From a virus, in the IMG/VR virus record IMGVR_UViG_3300021959_000301, positions 1-27,825 of that record: a DNA stretch of 27,825 bases; one strand, 5' to 3'. The translations under genes were made by a program, and so were the position numbers. Shown here one piece after another: positions 12,431 through 21,167 of this stretch. The notes beneath the pieces are model-generated. The model searched no databases. It had not been told where the DNA came from and saw only the letters and a list, made by a program, of their open reading frames with translations. Each line of letters opens with the position of its first letter. Position 1 is the stretch's first letter.

Positions 12431-14328
12431 TGGATAACTATTTACCAACAGACTACCAAAGCTTTATCGCTCTGTCTCGCTACGCTAAGTACCGTGATGG
12501 TAAAGGGCGAGAGTCTTGGTCTGAAACAGTAGAACGATACATGGATAATGTAGTACGTCCTAAAGCTGGCAAGGACTCATACGTAAACAAGATACGTGAT
12601 GCTATACTAGACCTAGAAGTAATGCCATCTATGAGAGCTATGATGACTGCTGGCCCCGCCCTTGAGCGTGACAATACAGCAGGGTATAACTGTAGCTACC
12701 TACCCGTAGATGACCCTAAGTCCTTCGATGAGGCTATGTTCATCTTGCTCTGTGGTACTGGTGTTGGCTTCAGTGTTGAGAGGCAGTTCATCAGTAAACT
12801 CCCTGATGTTCCTGAGTTGTTTGACAGTGAGACTACTGTTGTCGTTAAGGATAGTAAGGAAGGTTGGGCTAAAGCTTTCAGACAAGTGCTTGCACTCCTA
12901 TGGGCTGGTGAGATCCCCAAGTGGGATATAAGTAAGGTACGTCCTGCAGGTGCTAGGCTTAAGACGTTTGGTGGTAGAGCTAGTGGCCCAGCGCCTCTAG
13001 TAGAACTGTTTAACTTTGCTGTACAGACATTCAAGAATGCACAAGGGCGTAAGCTTACTAGCTTAGAGTGTCACGATCTCATGTGTTTCATTGGACAGAT
13101 CGTTGTTGTAGGTGGTGTAAGACGTAGTGCTATGATCTCTCTGTCTAACTTGTCAGATGACCGTATGCGTCACGCTAAGTCAGGACAGTGGTGGGAAACT
13201 GCAGGGTGGCGAGCATTAGCTAACAACTCTACTGCATACACTGAGAAGCCAGATATGGAAACTTTCATGCGTGAGTGGATGTCCTTAGTGGAAAGTAAGT
13301 CAGGAGAGCGTGGTGTATTTAATCGTCAAGCAAGTAAAAAGCAAGCTGCGAAGTATGGTAGGCGTGATCCTAACTATGAGTTTGGAACTAATCCATGCAG
13401 CGAAATCATATTACGTCCATATCAGTTCTGTAATCTTACTGAGTGCGTTGTACGTGCCACAGATACTATTGAAGATCTGGAAAGAAAGGTTCGCTTGGCT
13501 ACGATTCTGGGAACCATACAATCCACCTACACAAAGTTTCCATACTTGCGTAAGGTGTGGAACAAGAACACAGAAGAGGAGCGTTTGCTGGGTGTGTCAC
13601 TTACAGGGATAATGGACAACCCACTAATGACCTCTGCTAATAGAGGATTGGAGAAGACCCTTGCACACCTTCGTGGGATTGCTGTTTCTACTAATGCTGA
13701 ATGGGCTGACCGTCTTGGTATACCTGTTGCTGCTGCGATTACATGTGTCAAACCGTCAGGCACAGTATCGCAACTGGTGGATAGTGCCTCTGGCATACAT
13801 GCTCGCCACAGTTCCTATTATATCCGTACTGTTAGGGGTGATAACAATGATCCGCTAACACAGTTTATGAAGGACAGTGGTGTACCTAATGAGCCATGTG
13901 TAATGAAGGGTGACAGTACAACTGTATTTAGTTTCCCTGTTAAGGCACCAGCAGGAGCTATTACACGTAATGATATGACTGCCATTGAACAGCTAGAGAC
14001 ATGGCTTACATATCAGCGTCACTGGTGCGAACATAAGCCAAGCGTAACGATCTCAGTACGGGATGAAGAGTGGATGTCTGTAGGTGCATTTGTGTATGAG
14101 CACTTTGATGAGATGAGTGGTGTGTCTTTTTTGCCACACTCTGATCATACTTATCAACAAGCACCTTATCAAGATTGTAATAAAGAAGAGTATCAAGTAC
14201 TCTTGTCAGAGATGCCAGAGAAGATAGAGTGGTCTAAACTCTCTGAGTATGAAAGCGAAGATAACACGGTAGCAATGCAGACGATGGCTTGCACTGGTGA
14301 TGTTTGCGAAATAGTAGACTTAACATAA
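12430..14328 (+). CDS. nrdJ: Class II (adenosylcobalamin-dependent) ribonucleotide reductase
   Basis: A 632-residue monomeric class II reductase that converts ribonucleotides to deoxyribonucleotides using adenosylcobalamin to generate the thiyl radical. The active-site loop is GTNPCSEI, with Cys323 (radical cysteine) and Glu325. The substrate-reducing pair is Cys88 (AGYNCSYLPVD) and Cys334 (QFCNLTE), the latter 11 residues after Cys323 as in Lactobacillus leichmannii RTPR. The C-terminal shuttle pair is Cys621/Cys626 (ACTGDVC). ITCVKPSGTVSQLVDSASG is the phosphate-binding region. It is about 100 residues shorter than RTPR. No class I small subunit or class III activase is present, consistent with class II. 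The host or environment must supply B12. The start overlaps the mazG stop (TAATG). Confidence 0.95.
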   Translation: MDNYLPTDYQSFIALSRYAKYRDGKGRESWSETVERYMDNVVRPKAGKDSYVNKIRDAILDLEVMPSMRAMMTAGPALERDNTAGYNCSYLPVDDPKSFDEAMFILLCGTGVGFSVERQFISKLPDVPELFDSETTVVVKDSKEGWAKAFRQVLALLWAGEIPKWDISKVRPAGARLKTFGGRASGPAPLVELFNFAVQTFKNAQGRKLTSLECHDLMCFIGQIVVVGGVRRSAMISLSNLSDDRMRHAKSGQWWETAGWRALANNSTAYTEKPDMETFMREWMSLVESKSGERGVFNRQASKKQAAKYGRRDPNYEFGTNPCSEIILRPYQFCNLTECVVRATDTIEDLERKVRLATILGTIQSTYTKFPYLRKVWNKNTEEERLLGVSLTGIMDNPLMTSANRGLEKTLAHLRGIAVSTNAEWADRLGIPVAAAITCVKPSGTVSQLVDSASGIHARHSSYYIRTVRGDNNDPLTQFMKDSGVPNEPCVMKGDSTTVFSFPVKAPAGAITRNDMTAIEQLETWLTYQRHWCEHKPSVTISVRDEEWMSVGAFVYEHFDEMSGVSFLPHSDHTYQQAPYQDCNKEEYQVLLSEMPEKIEWSKLSEYESEDNTVAMQTMACTGDVCEIVDLT

Positions 14329-14346
14329 ACCCAAAGGAGAAGTAAC

Positions 14347-14466
14347 ATGACAGGTATTGAATTTATGGCAGTAGCAACTATCGGTATGGTAGCTATTGGT
14401 GAAGTAGTAAGCTTAGCTTCAGAGTATGGACCAGCAATTATTGATCAAGTGAAGAATTGGTTTTAG
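14347..14466 (+). CDS. Small hydrophobic protein, 39 aa
   Basis: A 39-codon frame from ATG 14347 to TAG 14464-14466, preceded by a strong AAAGGAGAAG ribosome-binding site. The product has one hydrophobic stretch (MAVATIGMVAIGEVVSLA, about residues 7-24) and an aromatic end (IDQVKNWF). The segment has polar interruptions, so it may be membrane-associated or amphipathic. It is separated from nrdJ by 18 bases and from the next gene by one base. Function unknown. Confidence 0.65.
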   Translation: MTGIEFMAVATIGMVAIGEVVSLASEYGPAIIDQVKNWF

Positions 14467-14467
14467 G

Positions 14468-14656
14468 ATGTATGCTTTACTGTTAGTTATGATGTTTGAA
14501 GGTAAGGTACAAGTACATGCCTTTAATGGTTTGTTTATGGATAATGCGTCTTGTGTTGAGGTTGGTTCCAAAATGGAGAAACGTTTAGAAGATTCAAAAC
14601 CAGGACCATCAGCTACAGCTAAAACATATTGTTTTCAAATACCAAAAGAAGCATAG
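14468..14656 (+). CDS. Small putative exported protein with two cysteines, 62 aa
   Basis: A 62-residue protein with a short hydrophobic N-terminus (MYALLLVMMF) that could be a weak signal or anchor. A small domain follows, with a cysteine after DNAS (ASCVEVGSKMEKRLEDS) and another near the end (TYCFQIPKEA). The two-cysteine arrangement after a hydrophobic start suggests a periplasmic or secreted small domain. I recall phage micro-proteins of similar shape but cannot name a family. ATG 14468 directly follows the previous stop, with TTTTAGG as a poor ribosome-binding site, so coupling is likely. Confidence 0.7.
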   Translation: MYALLLVMMFEGKVQVHAFNGLFMDNASCVEVGSKMEKRLEDSKPGPSATAKTYCFQIPKEA

Positions 14657-14657
14657 A

Positions 14658-14861
14658 TTGAACATCGAAGAAGAAGCTAAGAGACACGTTGAAGCTAAAC
14701 AAAGAGAGTTCTATGATAAGTTAGTTACTCTGCTCACACCTGCACAGAGGCACATTAAAAATAATCTGAAAGAGTCAAGCATAAAGAATAGATCTCTTGA
14801 ACGATTAGATGATGCAGCTATAGTTGCTAGGTTTGCTGCAGAAGCAACAGGACTAAAATAA
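14658..14861 (+). CDS. Small helical hypothetical protein, TTG start, 67 aa
   Basis: A 67-residue, charged, fully helical protein. No ATG is available in the frame; TTG 14658 lies one base after the preceding stop, with AAAAGAAG upstream as a weak ribosome-binding site. The product begins NIEEEAKRHVEAKQREFY and ends ARFAAEATGLK. It is the last gene of the plus-strand arm, and its TAA falls directly on the terminator A-tract. I do not recognise it. The continuous frame, codon usage like its neighbours and tight spacing support it. Confidence 0.65.
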   Translation: MNIEEEAKRHVEAKQREFYDKLVTLLTPAQRHIKNNLKESSIKNRSLERLDDAAIVARFAAEATGLK

Positions 14862-14864
14862 AAA

Positions 14865-14894
14865 AGGGGGCTGTCATGGCCCCCTCTTCTTTTG
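14865..14894 (+). terminator. Bidirectional Rho-independent terminator between convergent arms
   Basis: GGGGGC at 14866-14871 pairs with GCCCCC at 14879-14884 around the loop TGTCATG, and A14865/T14885 extends the stem to 7 base pairs. On the plus strand it is followed by TCTTCTTTTG. On the minus strand the A-tract at 14855-14865 becomes a T-rich run right after the same stem. It therefore can stop transcription from both sides, exactly where the two arms converge; the minus-strand stop codon begins 10 bases after the stem. The minus-strand direction has the better T-tract. Confidence 0.88.
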
Positions 14895-17800
14895 TTATCT
14901 ACCTTCAGCTAACATCTCTAAGTATTCAATGTAAGATTTATACATCTGTAACTCAGTGTAGGTGAAATCCCTTAAGTCTGCATCTACTCCTTGACCTCGC
15001 ATCATCTCCATAGTTGTAGCTTTTTGTTCTTTTGTACCTTTAGTTGCTGCTCTATATCTTTCTCTCTCTATGTTAGAAGAGTTCTTAGGATTATTAAGAG
15101 TAGTAGTTACAATCTTTCTAGCTTCTTTTAGTACATTTTCAACACGGCCTCTTCTATACTTAGCACCACCCTCTAAGAAACGTTTATCTTTTAAAAGCTG
15201 GTTGGCTTCAACCTCAAGTATAGGAGCCAACATTTGATTAAACACTCTATCATATTTAGGTATCTGTGACCTCTGATCTGCAGTCCATGTCTTTAACTCT
15301 GCCATACTGTATATCTTTTCTGCAGCAGTCTTACCTCTTTGTACAGTTATACCAAAGATTCTAGACAAAGGATTAGCATCATATAGTCTACCTTCACGAG
15401 TAGCTACACGCAGTTCATCTCCTGTTAGCTTTGGGGTTTCTGCATCAAACTGATCAGCTAAAGCCTCTATAATATTATCCATATATTTAGTAGACTGCTG
15501 TAAGAATACCTGACCACCACGCCCCTGACGTGGATCTTTAGAGTAATCATTCTCAGCAATAAAACCAACGGCACGATTGATAGCATCTAGTGGGCGAGTG
15601 GCACCTGCTGTAATGTTACCTAATAGTTTACCTGCAGCCTCTTTACCTTGCATAGCTGAGCCACCACCTTCACCAGACACTACCCTAGTTATGTAATCTG
15701 ATGCAGCTAAAAGATCATTAGAGAACTGCATATCTCTAGCCACCTGACCAATAGCAAGCTGAGCAAGGACATCTTCTATTGGCTCTTTTACACCACCCAT
15801 TTCGCCTTTCATAGTTAGGCTTGCATATCTACCTACAGCTAAGAAAGCAGACAGAGGGTATACATTTCTAACATCAATAACGTTACCCTCTTTTGTTCTT
15901 ATTTCGTTGTAAGCAAGTCCATCTTTTTCTTGTTGCTGAGAATACTCATAAGCTAATTTGTAACCTGCCAGTCCTGTTAAAGCTCTAGACATAATTTGTG
16001 TATTGCTTATTGCATCCCCTTCTTTCTTAGCTATGTTAGATGCCACACCAACTAAAGACAGAGGTGACCACTGGTAAGCTGTTGCTACAACGTTATTCAT
16101 AAACCTACCAAAAGGTAGTACAAATCCTAAGCCAGGGGTATTTGAAATGTTCTCTACTGTTCTAGCTGCTGTGCTTAACATCTGATCATTACCTGTGTAG
16201 TCTTTTGAAAACACAGACTTCAGTGTTGAATCTATAGCACCCCCAATAACATCATCATCTATTATCTTTGTATTGCCAGACCTCAATACATCTTGCAGAG
16301 TAGTATCTTTTTTCAACCGTAGAAACTTATCTAGCTCAGTCATAAACATTTGTGACTTAGTAAATGTATCTTGTACTCGTACACCTGTAATAGTATTAGC
16401 TGCAGTAGTCCATCTATCTATTTGATTAACTATTTTATTTGATGGGTCAAAGCCAAACCTTTCAATGGACTGCTCAACACCCATACCTGTAGTATCAACT
16501 AGTAGCTTACGTAAATCTTTATGTTCATCTAACATCTTCATATACGTGTCATGTGTAGTGAAGGGGTCCATCAGGTTTTGCATCTTTTGTTTTTGAATGG
16601 CTAGATACACATTGCCTTTTCTAAATAGTTCTCTAGATGTTTTGGTTGCACCAAAGCCAGTTCCTGCACCCGCAAGATAAAAGGTAGCACCATTTAAAAG
16701 TTCAGCTACTGAGTTACCTGCAGAAAATAAAGAGTACCCCATCACGTTAGCTGATGTTGTAGAAGGTGAGGATACAAGTAATCTTTTCCATATGCTTTGT
16801 CCATAAGCAAAAGGTTTAGACTTATTCATATCTTTCAATTCTTTATTAGCTGCGTCCTGCAGTTCCTTATTCTTAAGAGCACTATCTAATGTTTTAGTTC
16901 CTACAATAGTACCAGCATCTACAGCCCTTTGAACCTGTGACCATACAGACAAAGTACTACCTGCTCTACTAGCATCAGCAGCAAGTAGATCCCCAATGTC
17001 AACAGCAAGTCTATCAAAGTCTCCTAGATGAATACTCGTTTCATTGTACATAGCCTTAGAGTATCTCTGTAGATCTTCCTCTGGCATGTAACGTATAAGG
17101 TTTGTAATGACATCAGCTACAGGTGTTTTACGAGATATACTAACACCCTCTTCTTTTAGTACCTTTACTAATCCACCTTTACCATCTTCACCTATTAGCA
17201 TATTCTTTACAAGTGTTTCAGGTATGTCAATACGCCCTAACAATTCACCATCTACTATAGTACCTTTGAGTCTTCCGTACTCAACCTTATCAGCCCAAGA
17301 ATCAAATGCTTTCTTTAGAGCCTTAGTAGCTTTAGCATTAACTTCTTTCTTTAAAACAGGATCACCAATATTTCTTTTCTGTAATTCTTTTATCCTATCT
17401 TTTATAGCAAGATACTTTTTACTTGTTGTACCTTCTTTATTACCTACGGCCTCTAGTTGTTTCTTTAAGTTTTCTATAGACTTACTAGTGCGTTGTAAAA
17501 CTCTACTAGTTACAGACCCTTCAGCATAGGCATCACCCAAACCAGATGCACCCCTAAAGGATGAACCTATTGCATAAAACCCTGCACCTACTACGCCTAG
17601 TCCTGCAGATAGAGCAGTCATAGAAGTACTGTACTTTTCTTGAGCACCCACATCTAAATATATATCTTGAATACTATCTGTTTGCCAAGCAGCGATAGCA
17701 CCATCTAGTGTAGCAGTAGATCCTACTGTCCAGTACCCAGCTTTCTTTATTCTGTTTTTTACAAAAGCATCTTTAGCTTCTTGACTTGCTTTTAATATAA

Positions 17801-18590
17801 CTTCTTGTCTTGCTAGTCTTGCTGCCTCTGCCTTTCTAGCTTCTGCACTAGCACCTTTTACACCAGCAGTAGTAAGCTTTCTAGCCATAACATCGCCAGC
17901 TTCTTGTCCTGCCTTTTTAGCAGCCTCACGAGTTGCACCACTACGTGCAGCTTCCATAGTTGCTCTTTGTATAGACTTCTTTATAAGATCTTTTCCTGCT
18001 TGGCTAACACCAAAAGTACCTAGCTTAGCTATGCCTGCTGTAGCTGCACCTAAATAGTTTGTAGGATCTTTGATTGCACTAAATATATAATCTTTTACAC
18101 CATCAACAGCACCATACACACCGTCATTAACAAACACATTACCTAAGCTATCATATAAATCATACGCATTCTTAGCTGCAAGCTTATCTTCCTGTGAACC
18201 ACGAGTAACAAACATTACTTCACCTGCGGTTCCTATGGTGTTTGTATTCCAGTTACGCATGTGGTTCATAAAACCTTCAACAAGCTCTTCATCATCAGCC
18301 TTATCAAAGTTTTTACCTTTACTACGAGCCATGTACTCTCGTATTTTATTTAAGTTCTCATATCTATAAAGATCTTTTTTCTTTAGCTTACCTGTTGTAG
18401 GGGTTTCGCTATCTAAAGCCAACTCACTTGTTTGATCATCTTCATCTGTGCCGCTAACACCATTATCTTTTAAGAAACTATTTAAATTAAACCCTGTAGA
18501 TGTTGTGTTGTTGTAGGTTGGGGTAGGCTTAACATCCATATCCCCAACGCCATTATCTTTTAAGAAGCTGTCTAAATTAAAAGTTGTCAT
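14895..18590 (-). CDS. Large internal virion-like structural protein, 1231 aa
   Basis: A 1231-residue protein, last gene of the minus-strand operon. It starts with a short motif present twice at a 30-residue interval (FNLDSFLKDNGV at 4-15, FNLNSFLKDNGV at 34-45). A long Ala/Lys-rich helical region follows (around residues 190-300), with weakly hydrophobic stretches (for example STSMTALSAGLGVVGAGFYA), and then mixed helical sequence to the end. Size, helix content and place at the end of a late operon resemble the large internal core or ejection proteins of podoviruses (T7 gp15/gp16 role), which enter the host envelope during DNA delivery. No lytic transglycosylase motif is visible. This functional call is inference. 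The start has no strong ribosome-binding site and lies 2 bases after the previous stop. Confidence 0.85.
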   Translation of the reverse strand: MTTFNLDSFLKDNGVGDMDVKPTPTYNNTTSTGFNLNSFLKDNGVSGTDEDDQTSELALDSETPTTGKLKKKDLYRYENLNKIREYMARSKGKNFDKADDEELVEGFMNHMRNWNTNTIGTAGEVMFVTRGSQEDKLAAKNAYDLYDSLGNVFVNDGVYGAVDGVKDYIFSAIKDPTNYLGAATAGIAKLGTFGVSQAGKDLIKKSIQRATMEAARSGATREAAKKAGQEAGDVMARKLTTAGVKGASAEARKAEAARLARQEVILKASQEAKDAFVKNRIKKAGYWTVGSTATLDGAIAAWQTDSIQDIYLDVGAQEKYSTSMTALSAGLGVVGAGFYAIGSSFRGASGLGDAYAEGSVTSRVLQRTSKSIENLKKQLEAVGNKEGTTSKKYLAIKDRIKELQKRNIGDPVLKKEVNAKATKALKKAFDSWADKVEYGRLKGTIVDGELLGRIDIPETLVKNMLIGEDGKGGLVKVLKEEGVSISRKTPVADVITNLIRYMPEEDLQRYSKAMYNETSIHLGDFDRLAVDIGDLLAADASRAGSTLSVWSQVQRAVDAGTIVGTKTLDSALKNKELQDAANKELKDMNKSKPFAYGQSIWKRLLVSSPSTTSANVMGYSLFSAGNSVAELLNGATFYLAGAGTGFGATKTSRELFRKGNVYLAIQKQKMQNLMDPFTTHDTYMKMLDEHKDLRKLLVDTTGMGVEQSIERFGFDPSNKIVNQIDRWTTAANTITGVRVQDTFTKSQMFMTELDKFLRLKKDTTLQDVLRSGNTKIIDDDVIGGAIDSTLKSVFSKDYTGNDQMLSTAARTVENISNTPGLGFVLPFGRFMNNVVATAYQWSPLSLVGVASNIAKKEGDAISNTQIMSRALTGLAGYKLAYEYSQQQEKDGLAYNEIRTKEGNVIDVRNVYPLSAFLAVGRYASLTMKGEMGGVKEPIEDVLAQLAIGQVARDMQFSNDLLAASDYITRVVSGEGGGSAMQGKEAAGKLLGNITAGATRPLDAINRAVGFIAENDYSKDPRQGRGGQVFLQQSTKYMDNIIEALADQFDAETPKLTGDELRVATREGRLYDANPLSRIFGITVQRGKTAAEKIYSMAELKTWTADQRSQIPKYDRVFNQMLAPILEVEANQLLKDKRFLEGGAKYRRGRVENVLKEARKIVTTTLNNPKNSSNIERERYRAATKGTKEQKATTMEMMRGQGVDADLRDFTYTELQMYKSYIEYLEMLAEGR
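18461..18581 (-). repeat. Direct 31-bp duplication at 90-bp interval (N-terminal motif)
   Basis: CATTATCTTTTAAGAA begins copy one (18461-18491) and copy two (18551-18581); the 31-base copies differ at 3 positions and lie exactly 90 bases apart (30 codons). They encode the twin FNL(D/N)SFLKDNGV segments at residues 4-15 and 34-45 of the 1231-residue protein. High DNA identity points to a recent duplication. Confidence 0.85.
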
Positions 18591-18592
18591 AC

Positions 18593-20488
18593 TTAGTTAC
18601 TTTCATTAGAAAACATATCAAGCAGAGAATCTTTTATATTCTTCTTTAAAACACCTGATATGCTAGGTTTATTTTGAGAGTATGCATCCCAAGCCTTAAG
18701 CACTTCATCTTTATCTCTCATTTGCCCTGCATCAAGCGTATCAAAGAAAGCATTAAATATAGCTTCATACTCTTCACGAGGCACAGTAGCCTCTGAGATA
18801 GCTGCATCCTCTTCTGTAAACTCAGGACCAGACTCAAGAACTACATCCTGATCTTCAGCTTCTGGTGCTTTATCTGTGCCAAATAGTCTACGTAAGGCAC
18901 TACCTGACTGTTTCTTGTAGCTTTCTGTAGGATCAGTGTCTTCTTTAATAGTTACAGTATCATCTATAGATGAAGCTGCTATGTATTGTAAGTCCTCACT
19001 CTTTACTCTATAAGGTTTATTTAAATTCCTACCCTTTATAGTAACTAGATATGTCTTACCTTCCTCAGGATTAGCATAAAAATCTAGTGAATCACTAACT
19101 TCACTGGATTGATCTTCAAGTGTAGGTGAGGGAACCTGTAAGCTTTCTACTGATCCAAACCCAGCCTCTAAAAGTTCACTCTCCGTTACCACATTAGCAG
19201 AACCAAAACCAGGTAAGTCTACCCCTGCCTGTTCTTGAGGAAGTAAACCTGCATTTTTCATAGCTTCATATGCATCATTAGGGGATGTTCCTGGTGGCAG
19301 TTTAAGAGGATCTCCATTAGCATTTGTTCCACCAATAGCTAAACCTGTTTGGGGGTCCATAGTAAATGTAAGACCATTAGCAGCTTTTACTTTCTCAGTA
19401 CCACCAAGAGGCGAAAGAGCAGAACCAAATTCACCACCAGCCCCTAAGCCATAAATATCAAGAGCCTTATCTATTTTAGGTCTGATTTCATTGGCTACTT
19501 GTTCCTCACCACCATTAGCAGCAAGTATTGAAGAGTAGTCCTCAGAGCTTAAGTAACTCTTTACATTTGCTGTAGGGCTGGTTAAGAATTGTAAACCATA
19601 ACTTGATGCATAGTCTTGTGTAACTTGATACCTACGCTTACGTTTAAACGCTTTTGTAAAAGCATCTACATCGGATAGTTCTTCAGTTGTATAGCCTTGA
19701 ACACGCATAAACTCTGGTAATTCAGGGCTTAAACCTTGTGCTTTTTCACCAAAGTACATTAAGGCATCTTGATATGATGGGTGTTTATTAACTAAGTTAT
19801 CACTATCTGCATCAGCAATGTGATCTCTGTACATATCATTAATCTTAATAGGATCATACACTTTAGTAGGTGTAATAGAAAAGAAAGTGTCAGGCATCAG
19901 ACTTTGATATGCATCCTGATCTGCCATCTCAATCAAGTCCATCTTAGAGTACCCTTGATAGTACGCATCCTTATCAAGGTTAGCACGTATATCTGACTCT
20001 AAGTCTACACCAAAGACCTTACTAAAGAAGCCACCTTTGGCTGGCTCTGTACTACCTAGTGATGGAGCGCCACCACCATACGTATACCTGAGGTTCTTCT
20101 TTACTTGATCATCTGTTATCTTAAATGCATTAAGTTCTTCTAAAGACATATTAGACAGAGCCGCAATTTCACTAGGTGTAAAGTTTTTCTTTCCTGTGTT
20201 TACACTGTGAGCACGAAGCTTCTTTTCAAAGTCCAACATACCCTCTGGACCTGATGCCATAGCAGAATTAATCATAGCGCCTGTAGCACCTAAATCTTTT
20301 AAGCTGTTATACGTAGCCATTAAAGGTCCATTAACTAAAGATAGTCTTTTCTTATGCTGAGCCTTAGCACGTTCTGCATCTTCATCAAGCTTTACTCTGT
20401 AAGCCCTACCTTCTTTTCGTCTTTGTATAAGATCACTAGATACTTGATTAAGAAATGAAGCAGCAAATGCCTTTGAATTAAAACCCAT
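18593..20488 (-). CDS. Internal virion-like structural protein, 631 aa
   Basis: A 631-residue protein without an enzyme motif I can identify. The N-terminus (FNSKAFAASFLNQVSSDLIQ) is helical and followed by a basic, charged helix (RRKEGRAYRVKLDEDAERAK). The middle is Gly/Asp-rich, and the C-terminal third is acidic (TEEDAAISEATVPREEYEAI). I recall N-terminal segments of this kind in internal virion proteins of marine podoviruses. Together with the 1231-residue protein it would form part of the ejection apparatus; this is inference from position and composition. A GGGG-containing ribosome-binding site lies about 9 bases upstream of its ATG. Confidence 0.8.
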   Translation of the reverse strand: MGFNSKAFAASFLNQVSSDLIQRRKEGRAYRVKLDEDAERAKAQHKKRLSLVNGPLMATYNSLKDLGATGAMINSAMASGPEGMLDFEKKLRAHSVNTGKKNFTPSEIAALSNMSLEELNAFKITDDQVKKNLRYTYGGGAPSLGSTEPAKGGFFSKVFGVDLESDIRANLDKDAYYQGYSKMDLIEMADQDAYQSLMPDTFFSITPTKVYDPIKINDMYRDHIADADSDNLVNKHPSYQDALMYFGEKAQGLSPELPEFMRVQGYTTEELSDVDAFTKAFKRKRRYQVTQDYASSYGLQFLTSPTANVKSYLSSEDYSSILAANGGEEQVANEIRPKIDKALDIYGLGAGGEFGSALSPLGGTEKVKAANGLTFTMDPQTGLAIGGTNANGDPLKLPPGTSPNDAYEAMKNAGLLPQEQAGVDLPGFGSANVVTESELLEAGFGSVESLQVPSPTLEDQSSEVSDSLDFYANPEEGKTYLVTIKGRNLNKPYRVKSEDLQYIAASSIDDTVTIKEDTDPTESYKKQSGSALRRLFGTDKAPEAEDQDVVLESGPEFTEEDAAISEATVPREEYEAIFNAFFDTLDAGQMRDKDEVLKAWDAYSQNKPSISGVLKKNIKDSLLDMFSNESN

Positions 20489-20494
20489 ATCTAA

Positions 20495-21157
20495 TTACCC
20501 CTGTCTAGCCATTAGTCCACCACTCTGAGGTGGTGTTTCCATTTGTTCTACTTGTTCTTCTTGCATAACTTCTTCACCTTCAATAGGCTCTTCATCCTCA
20601 ATAGGTTGTTCACCTTCAATAGGTGGCTTCATATCTTTCTCAGATGGGTCTTGTTCTGCTTCTTCTCTAGTCATAGAGCCTGAAGTATACTCTGCCATAT
20701 CACGTAAAAGATCTGTACCTTCATCTGCTTCACCTGCCTGTTCTGCCTTACGGATAGAAGCTTGAAGCAACATAGTTACTCTTGATCTTTCTTTATCATC
20801 CATTGCTTTCTTAGGATCTTTATTAGAAAACTTATAGTCAATACCGTAGCTTTCTGCTACAGCAGCAAAGAACTCCATTAAGGCTGGGGCTACAAGTATT
20901 CCTACATCTAAAGTGTGCATACCTCTCATAACACTAGCTGTGTACAAAGATTCAACTAGGGGCTTAATAGCTACACCAGTTTCAATAGCCACCATAAGAT
21001 CGTCTAGCGTATCTTGTTGTGATAAACTGGACATGTAGAAAGATAAAGCTTCTTCAACTGTATCCATCTCTGGTGGACGTTCCCAAGGACGATCTCCTAC
21101 TTTATGAGAAGTTAAAGAGCTTCCAGGTATTACTCCATTAAACTGTGATACTGCCAT
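20495..21157 (-). CDS. Structural-module protein with acidic repeat tail, 220 aa
   Basis: The open frame extends to a TTG at 21190, but the start is placed at ATG 21157: AGGA lies 8 bases upstream, and it begins 11 bases after the preceding stop, giving MAVSQFNGVIPGSSLTSHKV. The first 150 residues are helical with a conserved-looking core (MDTVEEALSFYMSSL and LMEFFAAVAESYG). The tail contains PIEGEQPIEDEEPIEGEE, a three-fold PIE-x-E repeat, and is strongly acidic. I recall similar proteins in marine phages without assigned function. It may act as a scaffold-like or virion assembly factor; that is only a suggestion. Confidence 0.78.
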   Translation of the reverse strand: MAVSQFNGVIPGSSLTSHKVGDRPWERPPEMDTVEEALSFYMSSLSQQDTLDDLMVAIETGVAIKPLVESLYTASVMRGMHTLDVGILVAPALMEFFAAVAESYGIDYKFSNKDPKKAMDDKERSRVTMLLQASIRKAEQAGEADEGTDLLRDMAEYTSGSMTREEAEQDPSEKDMKPPIEGEQPIEDEEPIEGEEVMQEEQVEQMETPPQSGGLMARQG

Positions 21158-21167
21158 TCTTTTTATC

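Noticed and set aside
17107-17529. 140-codon plus-strand frame opposite the 1231-residue protein
   Set aside because: It is an antisense shadow of a long gene: Ser/Leu-rich translation typical of reversed Lys/Glu coding, no ribosome-binding site, no neighbours in that direction.
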